Source of the DNA: Pseudomonas bubulae | GTDB lineage: Bacteria; Pseudomonadota; Gammaproteobacteria; Pseudomonadales; Pseudomonadaceae | Reading direction: 5' to 3' | Length of the DNA stretch: 64,000 nucleotides | Assembly (NCBI RefSeq): GCF_037023725.1 | Contig: NZ_CP146077.1 | Location: 4,863,501 to 4,927,500, forward strand | In this document: piece after piece, positions 36,182 to 45,067 of the stretch | How positions within the stretch are numbered: the first letter of the stretch is position 1 | How the letters are laid out: each line of letters begins with the position of its first letter | The notes under the pieces: model-generated | What the model saw: the letters and a program-made list of their open reading frames with translations, nothing else | Databases searched by the model: none | Told to the model about the DNA's origin: nothing | Position numbers and translations under genes: made by a program

Positions 36182-36462
36182 GATTTAGCGCCGTCGATGA
36201 CCTGGGAGGAAATAGGCAAGCCTGTTGCTAGCCAAAGGGTTACACATTGCACTATCCGCCAGCCCCCACTGCGCTCGCCACGAGCCTTGCGCCGCCACTT
36301 CTGCGCCCTCGAAATGGCCTGAGCAAGCCGAACAGGAATTGTCTGATGGGGATTCTCCTCTGGCAATTGCATCCTTTGCATCACCTGCCGCGGCGAGCCG
36401 TTGGCAGGGGGGGCATTAAATAATGGAAATCACACATCATTGGTTTGTAGAGGGCTTCTCTC

Positions 36463-37044
36463 ATGTTTCATAAATTTGGCAAATACACCGCGCTTTGTGG
36501 CTCTTCGCTGCTGATCGTAATGGCTGCTGCTACCGCTCAAGCGGCTGATGGTCAGGTTGAATTCACCGGCACTATCAACGACAACGCATGCACCATCAAC
36601 AGCGAAAGCGTTAAAAAAGCGGTTGATATGGGCCAGGTCCGTATTGCCGACTTCCCTAACACTGTAGGGGCTGTCGCCACTGCTGGCGCCACACCATTTT
36701 CGATCTCGCTGGAAAACTGCAGCGGCTCGACCCTGAAAAACGCCTCCATCAAATTCAGCGGCCAACAAGCTGGCACTGATGCAACCGTGCTGGGCATGAC
36801 CGGTGACAACCAGGTACCCGGCGTTGGTATCCAGATCAACGACGCGCGCACCGGTAACAAGTTGCCACTTAACACGGCCAGCAACGATTACGTTCTGCGT
36901 CCGCAGTCCAACACCTTCGACTTCACCGCATCCTATGTTCGCCTGGTTGCCGACACCGCAGCTTCGGGTGAGACCCCGGGTGTGCGTGGCATCGGCACCG
37001 GTAAAGTCAATGCATTGGCCAGTTTCGACGTTACCTACAAGTAA
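36463..37044 (+). CDS. Chaperone-usher fimbrial major subunit
   Basis: A 193-residue pilin with signal peptide (cleavage near AQA/AD), two cysteines (DNACTINS and LENCSGS) forming the usual disulfide, and a C-terminal beta strand ending ASFDVTYK with the penultimate Tyr of subunits that bind chaperones by donor-strand exchange. It is first in a six-gene operon and behind a 280-nt divergent promoter region, in which no other convincing gene was found. A strong stem-loop follows (37061-37096). This is the main shaft subunit, by position and type. Confidence 0.92.
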   Translation: MFHKFGKYTALCGSSLLIVMAAATAQAADGQVEFTGTINDNACTINSESVKKAVDMGQVRIADFPNTVGAVATAGATPFSISLENCSGSTLKNASIKFSGQQAGTDATVLGMTGDNQVPGVGIQINDARTGNKLPLNTASNDYVLRPQSNTFDFTASYVRLVADTAASGETPGVRGIGTGKVNALASFDVTYK

Positions 37045-37060
37045 TTTATGCATTTAACGA

Positions 37061-37096
37061 AGAGCTCGCGGTTGATCGCGATTGATCGCGAGCTCT
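37061..37096 (+). promoter_or_regulatory. Stem-loop between fimbrial subunit and chaperone genes
   Basis: AGAGCTCGCG (37061-37070) and CGCGAGCTCT (37087-37096), a perfect 10-bp stem with a 16-nt loop that itself contains GATCGCGATTGATCG. No T run follows. It likely stabilises the subunit mRNA or attenuates read-through to the chaperone and usher. Confidence 0.7.
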
Positions 37097-37119
37097 GGCG
37101 TTAACCAGAGGACATCTTA

Positions 37120-37818
37120 ATGCGTTTAAAAGTTGCAGCCTTTTTGGCACTGGCAGCAAGCTTCTGGCTGCCCCAGGTTCATGCAGGCGTCAACGTGGGT
37201 TCTACGCGCGTTGTGTATCAAAGCAAGGAGAAAGAAGCCAACCTTGCACTTTCAAACTCGGGTGATGACGGTGTGCCGTATCTCGTGCAGTCGTGGGTCA
37301 GCCCGTTCGATGACCGCGACGCCAGCGCCGATGAGTTTATTGTCACACCGCCGTTGTTTCGCCTGGATGCCAAGGGCCAGAACCTTCTGCGCATCATTGC
37401 CACCAACGCTCAGAACCTGCCCGATGACAAAGAAAGTCTGTTTTTGCTCAATGTCAAAGCCATCCCGGCCAAGAGCGAGGAACAGCGTAACCAGAACGTG
37501 CTGCAAATAGCACTCAAGACCACGATCAAACTGTTTTATCGCCCTGCCAACCTCAAGGGCACATTGCCCGAAGCTGTTGAAAAACTTCAGTGGCGGACCG
37601 AAGGCGGGAAATTGGCGGTGCATAACCCGTCAGGCTACAACGTAGTGGTCAGTGAGTTGCTGGTCAACAACAGCGCCAGCAAAGGCATGCCCGAGGTTAT
37701 CAAGCCCGGCAGCACCGTCACCACTCCGATAGCGCTGAAAAACAGCGACAGCCTAGAACTTAGCTACATCAACGAGTACGGCAGCACAGTCAAGGCCGCA
37801 CCCGTTACCCCACATTGA
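37120..37818 (+). CDS. Periplasmic fimbrial chaperone (PapD/FimC family)
   Basis: A 232-residue protein with signal peptide (cleavage about VHA/GV). It has the family start GVNVGSTRVVYQSKEKEANLALSNSGDDGVPYLVQSWV, with the conserved Arg that anchors subunit C-termini, TPPLFRLDAKGQNLLRI, and the LQIALKTTIKLFYRPANL segment with its conserved Lys. It carries fimbrial subunits to the usher. The ATG has AGAGGA upstream (37104-37109). Confidence 0.95.
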   Translation: MRLKVAAFLALAASFWLPQVHAGVNVGSTRVVYQSKEKEANLALSNSGDDGVPYLVQSWVSPFDDRDASADEFIVTPPLFRLDAKGQNLLRIIATNAQNLPDDKESLFLLNVKAIPAKSEEQRNQNVLQIALKTTIKLFYRPANLKGTLPEAVEKLQWRTEGGKLAVHNPSGYNVVVSELLVNNSASKGMPEVIKPGSTVTTPIALKNSDSLELSYINEYGSTVKAAPVTPH

Positions 37819-37853
37819 TCACTGAATAATCCGCTGAATGGAAGGACCCCCTC

Positions 37854-40475
37854 ATGCTGCGATTGCGCATGTGCGCCTTCGCGCGCCGAGTAAAGTGCTG
37901 GAGCACGATGACCGTTGCGGCTACAGGTCTTGCAACAACCGCAGTGCATGCAGACTACAGTTTTGACTCTTCTTTTCTGGAAATTGGCGGCGGCAACGCT
38001 TCGAGCGAAGTGGCCGAGCAAGTAAAAGCCATGAGCCAGGGTCAACTTCCGGGGATCTACCGGGTAGACCTGTCAGTGGATGACCGGCTTGTGGAGCAGC
38101 GCGACCTGCACTTTGTGCGAGAAACCGCGAGCCAGATATCGACTCCCAACGGCCTGTTCCCCTGCTTCAGCCTTCAGGCCCTGATGGATTTGGGAATTGA
38201 CCCCACACGCCTGAAAAATGCGGACATCAGCGCCGACAATTGCGTGTACTTCAACCGTGACCTTACCGGCGTCACCTACGATTACGACTTCAACAAGCAG
38301 CATTTGAGCCTGCAGGTTCCCCAGGCGTATATCGGCAGCGTGCCGTTTGAAACCCGGCGCAAGACCTGGAGCGATGGCGAGCAGGTGGCCTTCGCCAACT
38401 ACAGTTTTTCCGGGAGCGACTACGAGAACCAGTTCGGCAGCCGCCAATCCCAGTTCGGCAGTGTTCATAGCGGGTTCAACAGCGGCGCCTGGCGCTTTCG
38501 CAATTTCTCGACCTGGCAAAAAGGCACTAACGTCGACGGCAGCTGGAAATCGGTGGACACCTATGTCCAGCGCGACCTGGGCAACCTTATGGCCATTGCC
38601 ACGGTGGGTGAAAGCGCCACCGACAGCGATCTGTTCGACACCATCTCTTACCGCGGCGTGGGGATCGCTTCTGATCTGGACATGCTGCCCGATGATGCGC
38701 GTAATTTTGCCCCCGTAGTGCGTGGGGTTGCCAACGGCCGCTCGCTGGTGACATTGCGCCAGCGCGGTTATGTCATCAGTGAACAGTGGGTGCCGTCAGG
38801 CCCGTTCGCCCTCAAGAACCTGTACTCGACCGCGGGCAACGGCGATATCGAAGTCACCATCGAAGGCCCCAATGGCGAGCGCCAGGTCTACATCCAGTCA
38901 TTTGCCTCTGTGCCTTACATGTTGCGTGAAGGCCAGCAAAGCTACGCCGTGACCGCAGGCCAGTATCGCCCGGCAGAAGGCGCGCAGAATTCGCCCAAGC
39001 CCAGTTTTGTCCAAGGCACCTATCGCCGCGGCCTGACCGAGGGCACCACGCTGTTCGGTGGCAGCATCGTCAGCGAACAATACAAATCGGCGCTGCTTGG
39101 CTTTGCCCACGACTTTGCCGGCTTTGGTGCGATTTCCCTGGACGTGACCCATGCCATCAGCGAAGACATGGGCGCAGACGCCAAAACGCTGTCGGGCCAG
39201 TCATATCGCTTCCGGTACTCCAAATCCATCGATCTGACCGATACCAGCTTCAGCCTGATTGGCTATCGCTACTCCACCAGCGGCTATTACAGCTTCAACG
39301 AGGCAATCAACGCACGCTCCAACAACTCGCTAGAGCCCTATGTCGATGAAACCCTGAATAACAGTGCGGCGTTTTCCCCCTATTTGACCGGCCATATGAA
39401 AAGCAGCTTTACCGCCAACGTATCGCAACAATTCGGTACCTGGGGCGGCATGTACGCCAACCTGACCAAAACCGATTACTGGAACCGGGCCAAGAGCAAT
39501 ACCTCCATTCAGTTGGGCTACAGCTTCAGTGTTGCCAGCGCCTCCTACAACCTGGGGCTGTCACAGAACAGCGGCATGGGCGACGACATCCGTAGCGTGT
39601 CGCTGAGCGTCAGCCTGCCGCTGGGCAGCCCGGGCAGCAGCAGCCGCATCGGCCTGAGCACCAACCAGGACTCCGCCGGCAATGCCAGCCGCAATGCCAC
39701 CTTCAGCGGCTCGCAACTGCAGGACGATGCCCTGTCGTACAACCTGGGCATCAATCAGCAGATCAGTGACGATGACCGCGTGCTCGGCGGCTCGGTGGCG
39801 GCCCGCTACAACGCGGCCAATGCCATTTGGCACGGCTCCTATAACAAGGATCAGAACACCCGTCAGATGGACTATGGCGTGGAAGGCGGCGTGGTTGCCA
39901 TCCGCAATACCGTGATGTTCACCCAGCCATTGGGCGAGACCAACATCATTGTCGCCACCCCCGGCGCCGCCGATGTGGGCGTGCTGACCAAGAGCGGGAT
40001 CAAGACCAACGGCAGTGGCTACACGATTATTCCCTCGGCGCAGCCGTACCGCAAAAACAAGGTATCGCTCAACACTGACTCACTGTCGGACAACACCGAC
40101 ATTGCCAACCTGGTACAGGAAGTCACCCCCAATCGTGGTGCCTTTGTCCTGGCCAACTTCGAAACCCATAACGGCCGCCGCCTGCTGGTCAGCGTCAGCT
40201 CAAGCACTGGCAAGCCCGCCCCTTTCGCCGCCGAAGCGCAGCTGTATGACCCCAAGGGCACTCTGCTGAGCAGCGCGATGGTAGCCGACAAGGGCCGGGT
40301 ATTTATGACTGGCGTGCCGGACAAGGCGCGGCTGCTGATCAACGTCAACGGCCAGCCTTGGTGCGCCAAGGACCTGGACCTGAACACCTACAACCTGTCA
40401 GAGACTGGCATCGGGCAACTGACCATCCGTTGCGATGCCAAATCGCCAGACACTCAAGGTACTCCCGATGCATGA
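37854..40475 (+). CDS. Outer-membrane fimbrial usher
   Basis: An 873-residue usher. After a signal peptide (ending near VHA/DYSF) come the N-terminal chaperone-binding domain (FDSSFLEIGGGNASSEVAEQVKAMSQGQLPGIYRVDLSVDDR), a beta-barrel with plug domain, GPFALKNLYSTAGNGDIEVTIEGPNGERQVYIQSFASVPYMLREGQQSYAVTAGQYR, and two C-terminal domains including GRVFMTGVPDKARLLINVNG and the disulfide loop WCAKDLD...IRCDAKSPD. Family length and motifs fit the FimD/PapC group. Its stop overlaps the adhesin start. Confidence 0.95.
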   Translation: MLRLRMCAFARRVKCWSTMTVAATGLATTAVHADYSFDSSFLEIGGGNASSEVAEQVKAMSQGQLPGIYRVDLSVDDRLVEQRDLHFVRETASQISTPNGLFPCFSLQALMDLGIDPTRLKNADISADNCVYFNRDLTGVTYDYDFNKQHLSLQVPQAYIGSVPFETRRKTWSDGEQVAFANYSFSGSDYENQFGSRQSQFGSVHSGFNSGAWRFRNFSTWQKGTNVDGSWKSVDTYVQRDLGNLMAIATVGESATDSDLFDTISYRGVGIASDLDMLPDDARNFAPVVRGVANGRSLVTLRQRGYVISEQWVPSGPFALKNLYSTAGNGDIEVTIEGPNGERQVYIQSFASVPYMLREGQQSYAVTAGQYRPAEGAQNSPKPSFVQGTYRRGLTEGTTLFGGSIVSEQYKSALLGFAHDFAGFGAISLDVTHAISEDMGADAKTLSGQSYRFRYSKSIDLTDTSFSLIGYRYSTSGYYSFNEAINARSNNSLEPYVDETLNNSAAFSPYLTGHMKSSFTANVSQQFGTWGGMYANLTKTDYWNRAKSNTSIQLGYSFSVASASYNLGLSQNSGMGDDIRSVSLSVSLPLGSPGSSSRIGLSTNQDSAGNASRNATFSGSQLQDDALSYNLGINQQISDDDRVLGGSVAARYNAANAIWHGSYNKDQNTRQMDYGVEGGVVAIRNTVMFTQPLGETNIIVATPGAADVGVLTKSGIKTNGSGYTIIPSAQPYRKNKVSLNTDSLSDNTDIANLVQEVTPNRGAFVLANFETHNGRRLLVSVSSSTGKPAPFAAEAQLYDPKGTLLSSAMVADKGRVFMTGVPDKARLLINVNGQPWCAKDLDLNTYNLSETGIGQLTIRCDAKSPDTQGTPDA

Positions 40476-41394
40476 ATCAAACGTCAAATCATCTCGTCCG
40501 GGGCTGGTCAAAGTCTGCTTGTTGCTGCTCTGCCTGTTGCTGGGACTTGTCAGTCAGCAAGCGTTTGCACTGATTGAAAACAACCTCGCATGCACCCCTA
40601 CGGGCACCACCGGCATCATTCAGCTGGGCGACCTTGCGCCATCCACCAGCTATACCGCCAACATGACAGCCAACTGCCGGGTTACCCGTTGGTTTCCCTT
40701 TGGCGCGTCATTGCAGCACAGCCAGTTCTACAACCAGGGCAGAGGCAGCAAGGTCCAGGTGTTTCATACCAACTCTGGACTGATGGTTCCCGAGCTGCCC
40801 ATCGGGACTGCGACCACTACATGCATGCCGTGGAGCTGTGTGCAGCTGTACGTGGGCAACACCTTTTCCTACAACGTTCTGCTTTATGGAACGGCGCCCG
40901 TCACGCCTGGCAACTACATGGTCAGTGTCACGCTCACAGACACCTCTATCCAAGGTTATGAGGCTTACGGCGACTACTTGCAGACCGTCATTCTCAGCTT
41001 CCGGGTCATCCAGCCCGCCTGTTCGATGGGCTCGGCAAAAACCCTCAACCTGCCCTTTGGCACACTCAGCAGCAATGACTTCGCCAGTTCGCAGCAAATT
41101 GCCAATATCACCATGAATTGCACTCGCGGTACGCAAGCGACCGCCACGCTGGTACCCACCCAGGCGGCCATCAGCGGCAGCCCGGGTGTTTCAGCCACAA
41201 CTCTGGCCGGTCTGTCGATGGCTGCCACCTGGGCTGACACCAACACGGCAGTGAGCTTCAACAGCCCACGCACGCTGGCGCTGACCAATGGCAGCAACAA
41301 CATCAGCCTTGGTTTTCGCCCGCGCCTGAATACCAGTGTTTCGCCTACCGGAAATTTTTACAGTCAGTACACCCTCAACATCACCTATCTCTGA
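40468..41394 (+). CDS. Putative two-domain fimbrial tip adhesin
   Basis: The ATG at 40468 overlaps the usher stop and gives 308 residues with a signal peptide (VCLLLLCLLLGLVSQQAFA). The N-terminal ~165 residues, with three cysteine-containing segments (NLACTPTG, NCRVTRWFP, TTTCMPWSCVQ), are unlike a pilin fold and are probably the receptor-binding domain; the C-terminal ~140 residues form a pilin domain (QPACSMGSAKTLNLPFG ... ITMNCTRGT ... YTLNITYL). Two-domain subunits of this kind cap chaperone-usher fimbriae. Ligand unknown. The N-terminal domain is the least conserved-looking part of the operon. Confidence 0.8.
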   Translation: MHESNVKSSRPGLVKVCLLLLCLLLGLVSQQAFALIENNLACTPTGTTGIIQLGDLAPSTSYTANMTANCRVTRWFPFGASLQHSQFYNQGRGSKVQVFHTNSGLMVPELPIGTATTTCMPWSCVQLYVGNTFSYNVLLYGTAPVTPGNYMVSVTLTDTSIQGYEAYGDYLQTVILSFRVIQPACSMGSAKTLNLPFGTLSSNDFASSQQIANITMNCTRGTQATATLVPTQAAISGSPGVSATTLAGLSMAATWADTNTAVSFNSPRTLALTNGSNNISLGFRPRLNTSVSPTGNFYSQYTLNITYL

Positions 41395-41413
41395 TCAAGT
41401 AAGGAGCTCAACC

Positions 41414-41905
41414 ATGAAATTATCCCTGACATTGGCTGCGACACTGTTCGCAGGCCTGCTCAGCTCGACCGCCAACGCCGTAACAGACACTGTGACCATC
41501 AACCTGAGCGGCACCCTGACGCGTCCGCCCTGCAACCTGACCAGCAGCAAGACGCTGACCGCCAACTTCGGCAGCCTGCGTTATGACCAGGTGGCCGATG
41601 CCGCGCTGATCGACATCCCCCTCACCATGACCTGCCCGGCCAACTCGGTACTGGCGGTGAGCATTCTGGCAGCCCGCACGATTCAAGGCTCAACCACACA
41701 GGCCTCAACGGGCAAAACCAATCTGGCTTATTCATTGCTCTGGAACAGCGACAGCACGGCGGCCAACATTACCGGGACCAAACGCAACCTGACCAACCAG
41801 AGCGGCACGGTCGACCTGAGTATGAAAGCAAAGTTGATTGCCCTTGGTGCGTTGACCGAGGGTGCATTCAGCACTTCGGCTGTTATCAGTATCGAGTACC
41901 TGTGA
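41414..41905 (+). CDS. Fimbrial minor subunit
   Basis: The ATG at 41414, with AAGGAG at 41401-41406, gives 163 residues. There is a signal peptide ending TANA/VTD, a pilin domain with two cysteines (RPPCNLTSS and MTCPANS), and a C-terminal strand FSTSAVISIEYL with penultimate Tyr. It lies 19 nt after the adhesin gene and one base before the next subunit. A minor or adaptor subunit by position. Confidence 0.88.
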   Translation: MKLSLTLAATLFAGLLSSTANAVTDTVTINLSGTLTRPPCNLTSSKTLTANFGSLRYDQVADAALIDIPLTMTCPANSVLAVSILAARTIQGSTTQASTGKTNLAYSLLWNSDSTAANITGTKRNLTNQSGTVDLSMKAKLIALGALTEGAFSTSAVISIEYL

Positions 41906-41906
41906 G

Positions 41907-42431
41907 ATGTCCATGCTCGCCAGAGTGAGCCTGTGGGTGGCGATGCTGTCCACCGCAGCGCTGTTGCTCAGCCCGGCCATCTGTGCAGAGGATGCCGCCC
42001 TGATAGAGGTGGGCGGCACTCTGATAAAACCACCCTGCACAGCCAACTTCCCGGCCTCGCAAAGCGTGGATATCCCCAAGACAAACCTCAACTCGCTGAA
42101 CTCGGACATCACCGGCTGGACCGATGTCAGCCTGGACTTTCAATGCATCAAAGGCAGCCAGGTACACCTGCGTTTCAGCGCCGGCAATGGTGCTTTTGAC
42201 AGCAGCACACTGCGCACCACGCTCGACAGACTGGGGCTGAAAACCCGCCTGAGCGACATGACCAGTACGTTGAAAGTGATTGACCTGAAGCTGGGCGAGC
42301 AATTGATCTTCCCGGTTGAAGAAACGCGGCTCAAGCTCCAGCTCTCAGTGCGGCCGGTCAAGACCGGGGAGGAACTGCCCGCAATCGGCAGTTACAGCTC
42401 AACGCTATTGATGGAAATGATCTATCTGTAA
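41907..42431 (+). CDS. Fimbrial minor subunit (anchor or terminator candidate)
   Basis: The ATG at 41907 directly follows the previous stop and gives 174 residues with signal peptide (MLSTAALLLSPAICA/ED). The pilin domain has two cysteines (KPPCTANF and FQCIKGS) and ends in YSSTLLMEMIYL, again with penultimate Tyr. It is the last gene of the fimbrial operon, ending 9 nt from the convergent RcsB-like gene. Its place suggests a base or terminating subunit, but this is inference. Confidence 0.85.
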   Translation: MSMLARVSLWVAMLSTAALLLSPAICAEDAALIEVGGTLIKPPCTANFPASQSVDIPKTNLNSLNSDITGWTDVSLDFQCIKGSQVHLRFSAGNGAFDSSTLRTTLDRLGLKTRLSDMTSTLKVIDLKLGEQLIFPVEETRLKLQLSVRPVKTGEELPAIGSYSSTLLMEMIYL

Positions 42432-42440
42432 ACCGCTGCG

Positions 42441-43094
42441 TCAGGCAAACAGATTGGCCTTGACGCACAAGATCAGCAGCGCTTGATCATTGTCGACATT
42501 GAGTTTGCGCATCGCCGAAATCTTCAGGGTACTGATGGTTTTAATGCTGCGGTTCAGGCTATGCGCGACATCGCTCACACTCACCCCCGTAGAGAACAGA
42601 CGCAGGACCTCGAACTCCTTGACCGTCAGTTGGCTGAGCCTTTGCGAAAGGTCATCGGCGTCCTCACTCAAGGCCCCTTGCGGCTGGTCCTGCTGGTAGT
42701 GCCCTTGGCGATAGAACGCGTCCAGCGCCACCAGGATCTGCTCAAGCCCAGCGCTCTTTGAAATGACACCGCTGATACCCAGCTCATACAGCCAGGTCAG
42801 TACTTGTGCATTGGTTATAACGGTCAGGATCAATACCTTGGGTTCGGGAAAATGCCGGCGCAGGTACTCCACCAGGCGAGTGCCGTCACCATATTGATCG
42901 TCACCCGGCATGTTGTAGTCGGTAATAATCACATCAGGCTTGAGTAACGAAATTTTGTCGATCAACTCCGAGGAACTCATTGCTTCGCCCACAACCTTGA
43001 AACGCGGGTCACGCTCAATGATTTCACGCACGCCCATCAACACAATCGGATGGTCGTCGGCCAATAAGACTTTCATTTGCGGCATGGCAAACAT
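42441..43094 (-). CDS. RcsB-like LuxR-type response regulator 1
   Basis: Up to 217 residues. In-frame ATGs at 43094, 43085 and 43076 all give the receiver start KVLLADDHPIVLMGVREII; AGGAG lies just upstream of the first, so the exact start is open. The receiver has the phospho-Asp in DVIITDYNMPGDDQYGDG, a sequence very close to the E. coli RcsB pattern, and the C-terminal GerE helix-turn-helix reads LTVKEFEVLRLFSTGVSVSDVAHSLNRSIKTISTLKISAMRKL. Related RcsB/RocA proteins switch cup fimbriae in P. aeruginosa. It converges with the fimbrial operon, 9 nt away, and lies downstream of a second RcsB-like gene. Confidence 0.9.
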   Translation of the reverse strand: MFAMPQMKVLLADDHPIVLMGVREIIERDPRFKVVGEAMSSSELIDKISLLKPDVIITDYNMPGDDQYGDGTRLVEYLRRHFPEPKVLILTVITNAQVLTWLYELGISGVISKSAGLEQILVALDAFYRQGHYQQDQPQGALSEDADDLSQRLSQLTVKEFEVLRLFSTGVSVSDVAHSLNRSIKTISTLKISAMRKLNVDNDQALLILCVKANLFA

Positions 43095-43121
43095 GACTCC
43101 TGCACTGGAAGAGCACTACAG

Positions 43122-43769
43122 CTATTCGAAGGGGTCCGCTTTGATGCAATAGGTCAGCAAGGCATGATCGTTAAGCACTTCCAGCTTCTGCATCGCAGCC
43201 ACCTTTTGGGTGCTCACGGTTTTAACGCTGCGGTTCAATTGGCGGGCGATATCACCCACGCTATTGCCCGCAACAAACAGCCTCAGCACCTCAACTTCAC
43301 GGGGTGAAAGTGTGGAGAAACGTTCATCAATGACTTTGGGGTTAGTCACCACAGAGATGGCTGGAGCAGCCGGGGCCGTATAGTCCCGATCGTTGGCCAA
43401 CGCACTTAGGGCCTTGCCTATTTCTTCGCGGATATGGCTTTTAGCAATCACGCCTGCCACACCCAGCTCCAGCAAGCGCGAGATAATCAGATGATTGCTC
43501 ATGACTGTCAGCACCAGGATCTTGACCCCGGGAAAATGCTCAATGATGTACTCGATCAGTTGCAGACCGTCGCCATAGGTTTCATCCCCTGGCATGTTGA
43601 AATCAGTAATCAGCAGTTCGGGTTGATGCAACTGCAACTGCTCGACCAACTGCGACGAGCTCAGCGCCTCGCCTACCAGGGAGAAATACTCATCACGTTG
43701 AATCATTTCCCGAAGCCCCAGTACCACCACTGGATGATCGTCGGCAATCACTACCTTTAATTCGCGCAT
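43122..43769 (-). CDS. RcsB-like LuxR-type response regulator 2
   Basis: The ATG at 43769 with GGAG eight bases upstream gives 215 residues (MRELKVVIADDHPVVVLGLREMI). Receiver phospho-Asp is in LLITDFNMPGDETYGDG; the output domain reads LSPREVEVLRLFVAGNSVGDIARQLNRSVKTVSTQKVAAMQKL. It is a clear paralogue of the neighbouring gene at 42441, which begins 27 nt further on. A longer frame upstream (to 43838) is less likely. The pair probably arose by duplication and may respond to different kinases or form hetero-dimers. Confidence 0.9.
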   Translation of the reverse strand: MRELKVVIADDHPVVVLGLREMIQRDEYFSLVGEALSSSQLVEQLQLHQPELLITDFNMPGDETYGDGLQLIEYIIEHFPGVKILVLTVMSNHLIISRLLELGVAGVIAKSHIREEIGKALSALANDRDYTAPAAPAISVVTNPKVIDERFSTLSPREVEVLRLFVAGNSVGDIARQLNRSVKTVSTQKVAAMQKLEVLNDHALLTYCIKADPFE

Positions 43770-43859
43770 TGCCTGGCTCCACATTGATGACATGGCAAGT
43801 TCGGCGCCCCCGGTTTCTACAGATCGAGCGCAGAACAAGACCCGTGGCGCCGCACTCAG

Positions 43860-45056
43860 CTACCCCGGTGATGGCTTAGAGCTATCGTCCAGTAAAAGAG
43901 TTTCAAAGTCGGCGCACGATATAGCGCCGCAAATAAGGAAACCTTGCACTTGATCACACTGGATGCTGCGCAGAAACTCGAGTTCGGCCTGTGTCTCGAC
44001 GCCCTCGGCGACAACTGTCAGGCCCAGCTTGCGGCTCAGTTCAACAAGGCTGCGCAGTGCTGACGCCAGATTCTCGTTTTCGACACAGCCATGTACCAGC
44101 GACCGGTCAATCTTGAGCTCACTGAATGGAGTGGAAACCAGATTGAAGTAAGAGCTGAATCCCTTGCCAAAATCATCCTGGGCCAAGCCAAAGCCCATCA
44201 TGCGCAAACGACAAGCTCCCGCATAGTAATTACTGAGCTCTTCTGTGGTTGAACTCTCCATCAGTTCAAAAACGATACTGCGTGGCTCGCCACCATCAGC
44301 AATCACAGCGTCGCGCAGACGGTCGGCGAGCGCATGGTTATCCAGCAAATGCGTGGGCAAGTTGATTGAAACCGGAATATCCCAGCCCTGCTCTCGCCAT
44401 TGTCTTTGGGCTTGAAGTGTTTGCTCCAGCATCAGCCACAACAGCCGCTCTTCAAGACCGTGGCTGATCAACAAGGTCAGAAAGTCCTTGGGCAATAACA
44501 AGCCGGCCTCGGGATGCACCCAACGCACCAGGGCTTCTGCACTGAGAATATTGCCGTTGCGCAGGGATTTCTTGGGCTGGAACCATGCTTGAATCTGCCC
44601 GTTGGCCATGGCCAATTCGATACTCTGCGGGTCGACTTCAATGGCCAGTGAGGGGTCCGTATCACCGTTAAGGCGGAAAAGCTCCATTCGCTCTTTCAAG
44701 CGCTGTACCGCATTGAACTCGACCGGTTTGGAGATCAGGCCAATCACTGAAATACCCAGGTTTTTTGCTGCCAACCCCGCACTAATCAGCATGCGCCGGG
44801 ACGAGGCGCTCATCAGTGCCAACGCCGGTTTATTTTTCAGGGCGGCAACTCTCTGGATCAGTTGCACACCATCCATCACAGGCATCAGCAAGTCACTGAG
44901 CAGCAAGTCATAGTCATGACGCGCCAGACACTCCAGCGCGCCATCGCCATCCCAAACGGTGTCAACTGTAAAGCCACCCACCTCATTGAAAACGTTCAGC
45001 AAATACTCATGCTGAAAAGGGTGATCCTCAACGACCAGTACACGATAGGGCTTCAC
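43860..45056 (-). CDS. EAL-domain response regulator (RocR/PvrR-like c-di-GMP phosphodiesterase)
   Basis: The GTG at 45056 has a strong AAGGAGGA ribosome-binding site and gives 398 residues, the RocR/PvrR length. Receiver domain about 1-120 (VLVVEDHPFQHEYLL; phospho-Asp in LLLSDLLMPVMDGVQLI), EAL domain about 150-390 with EALVRW, SINLP, ELMES, DDFGKGFSSY, LKIDRSL, AEGVETQAEL and QGFLICGAI. All metal and catalytic acidic positions appear kept, so it should hydrolyse c-di-GMP and counter fimbria formation. It is 11 nt after the upstream kinase gene, so the two are one operon with the RcsB-like genes. Confidence 0.92.
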   Translation of the reverse strand: MKPYRVLVVEDHPFQHEYLLNVFNEVGGFTVDTVWDGDGALECLARHDYDLLLSDLLMPVMDGVQLIQRVAALKNKPALALMSASSRRMLISAGLAAKNLGISVIGLISKPVEFNAVQRLKERMELFRLNGDTDPSLAIEVDPQSIELAMANGQIQAWFQPKKSLRNGNILSAEALVRWVHPEAGLLLPKDFLTLLISHGLEERLLWLMLEQTLQAQRQWREQGWDIPVSINLPTHLLDNHALADRLRDAVIADGGEPRSIVFELMESSTTEELSNYYAGACRLRMMGFGLAQDDFGKGFSSYFNLVSTPFSELKIDRSLVHGCVENENLASALRSLVELSRKLGLTVVAEGVETQAELEFLRSIQCDQVQGFLICGAISCADFETLLLDDSSKPSPG

Positions 45057-45067
45057 TGGATCCTCCT

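Noticed and set aside
36178..36384. 68-codon minus-strand frame overlapping the start of the RcsC-like kinase by four bases
   Set aside because: Basic, low-complexity sequence in the divergent promoter region, no convincing ribosome-binding site, no recognisable motif; more likely leader DNA.
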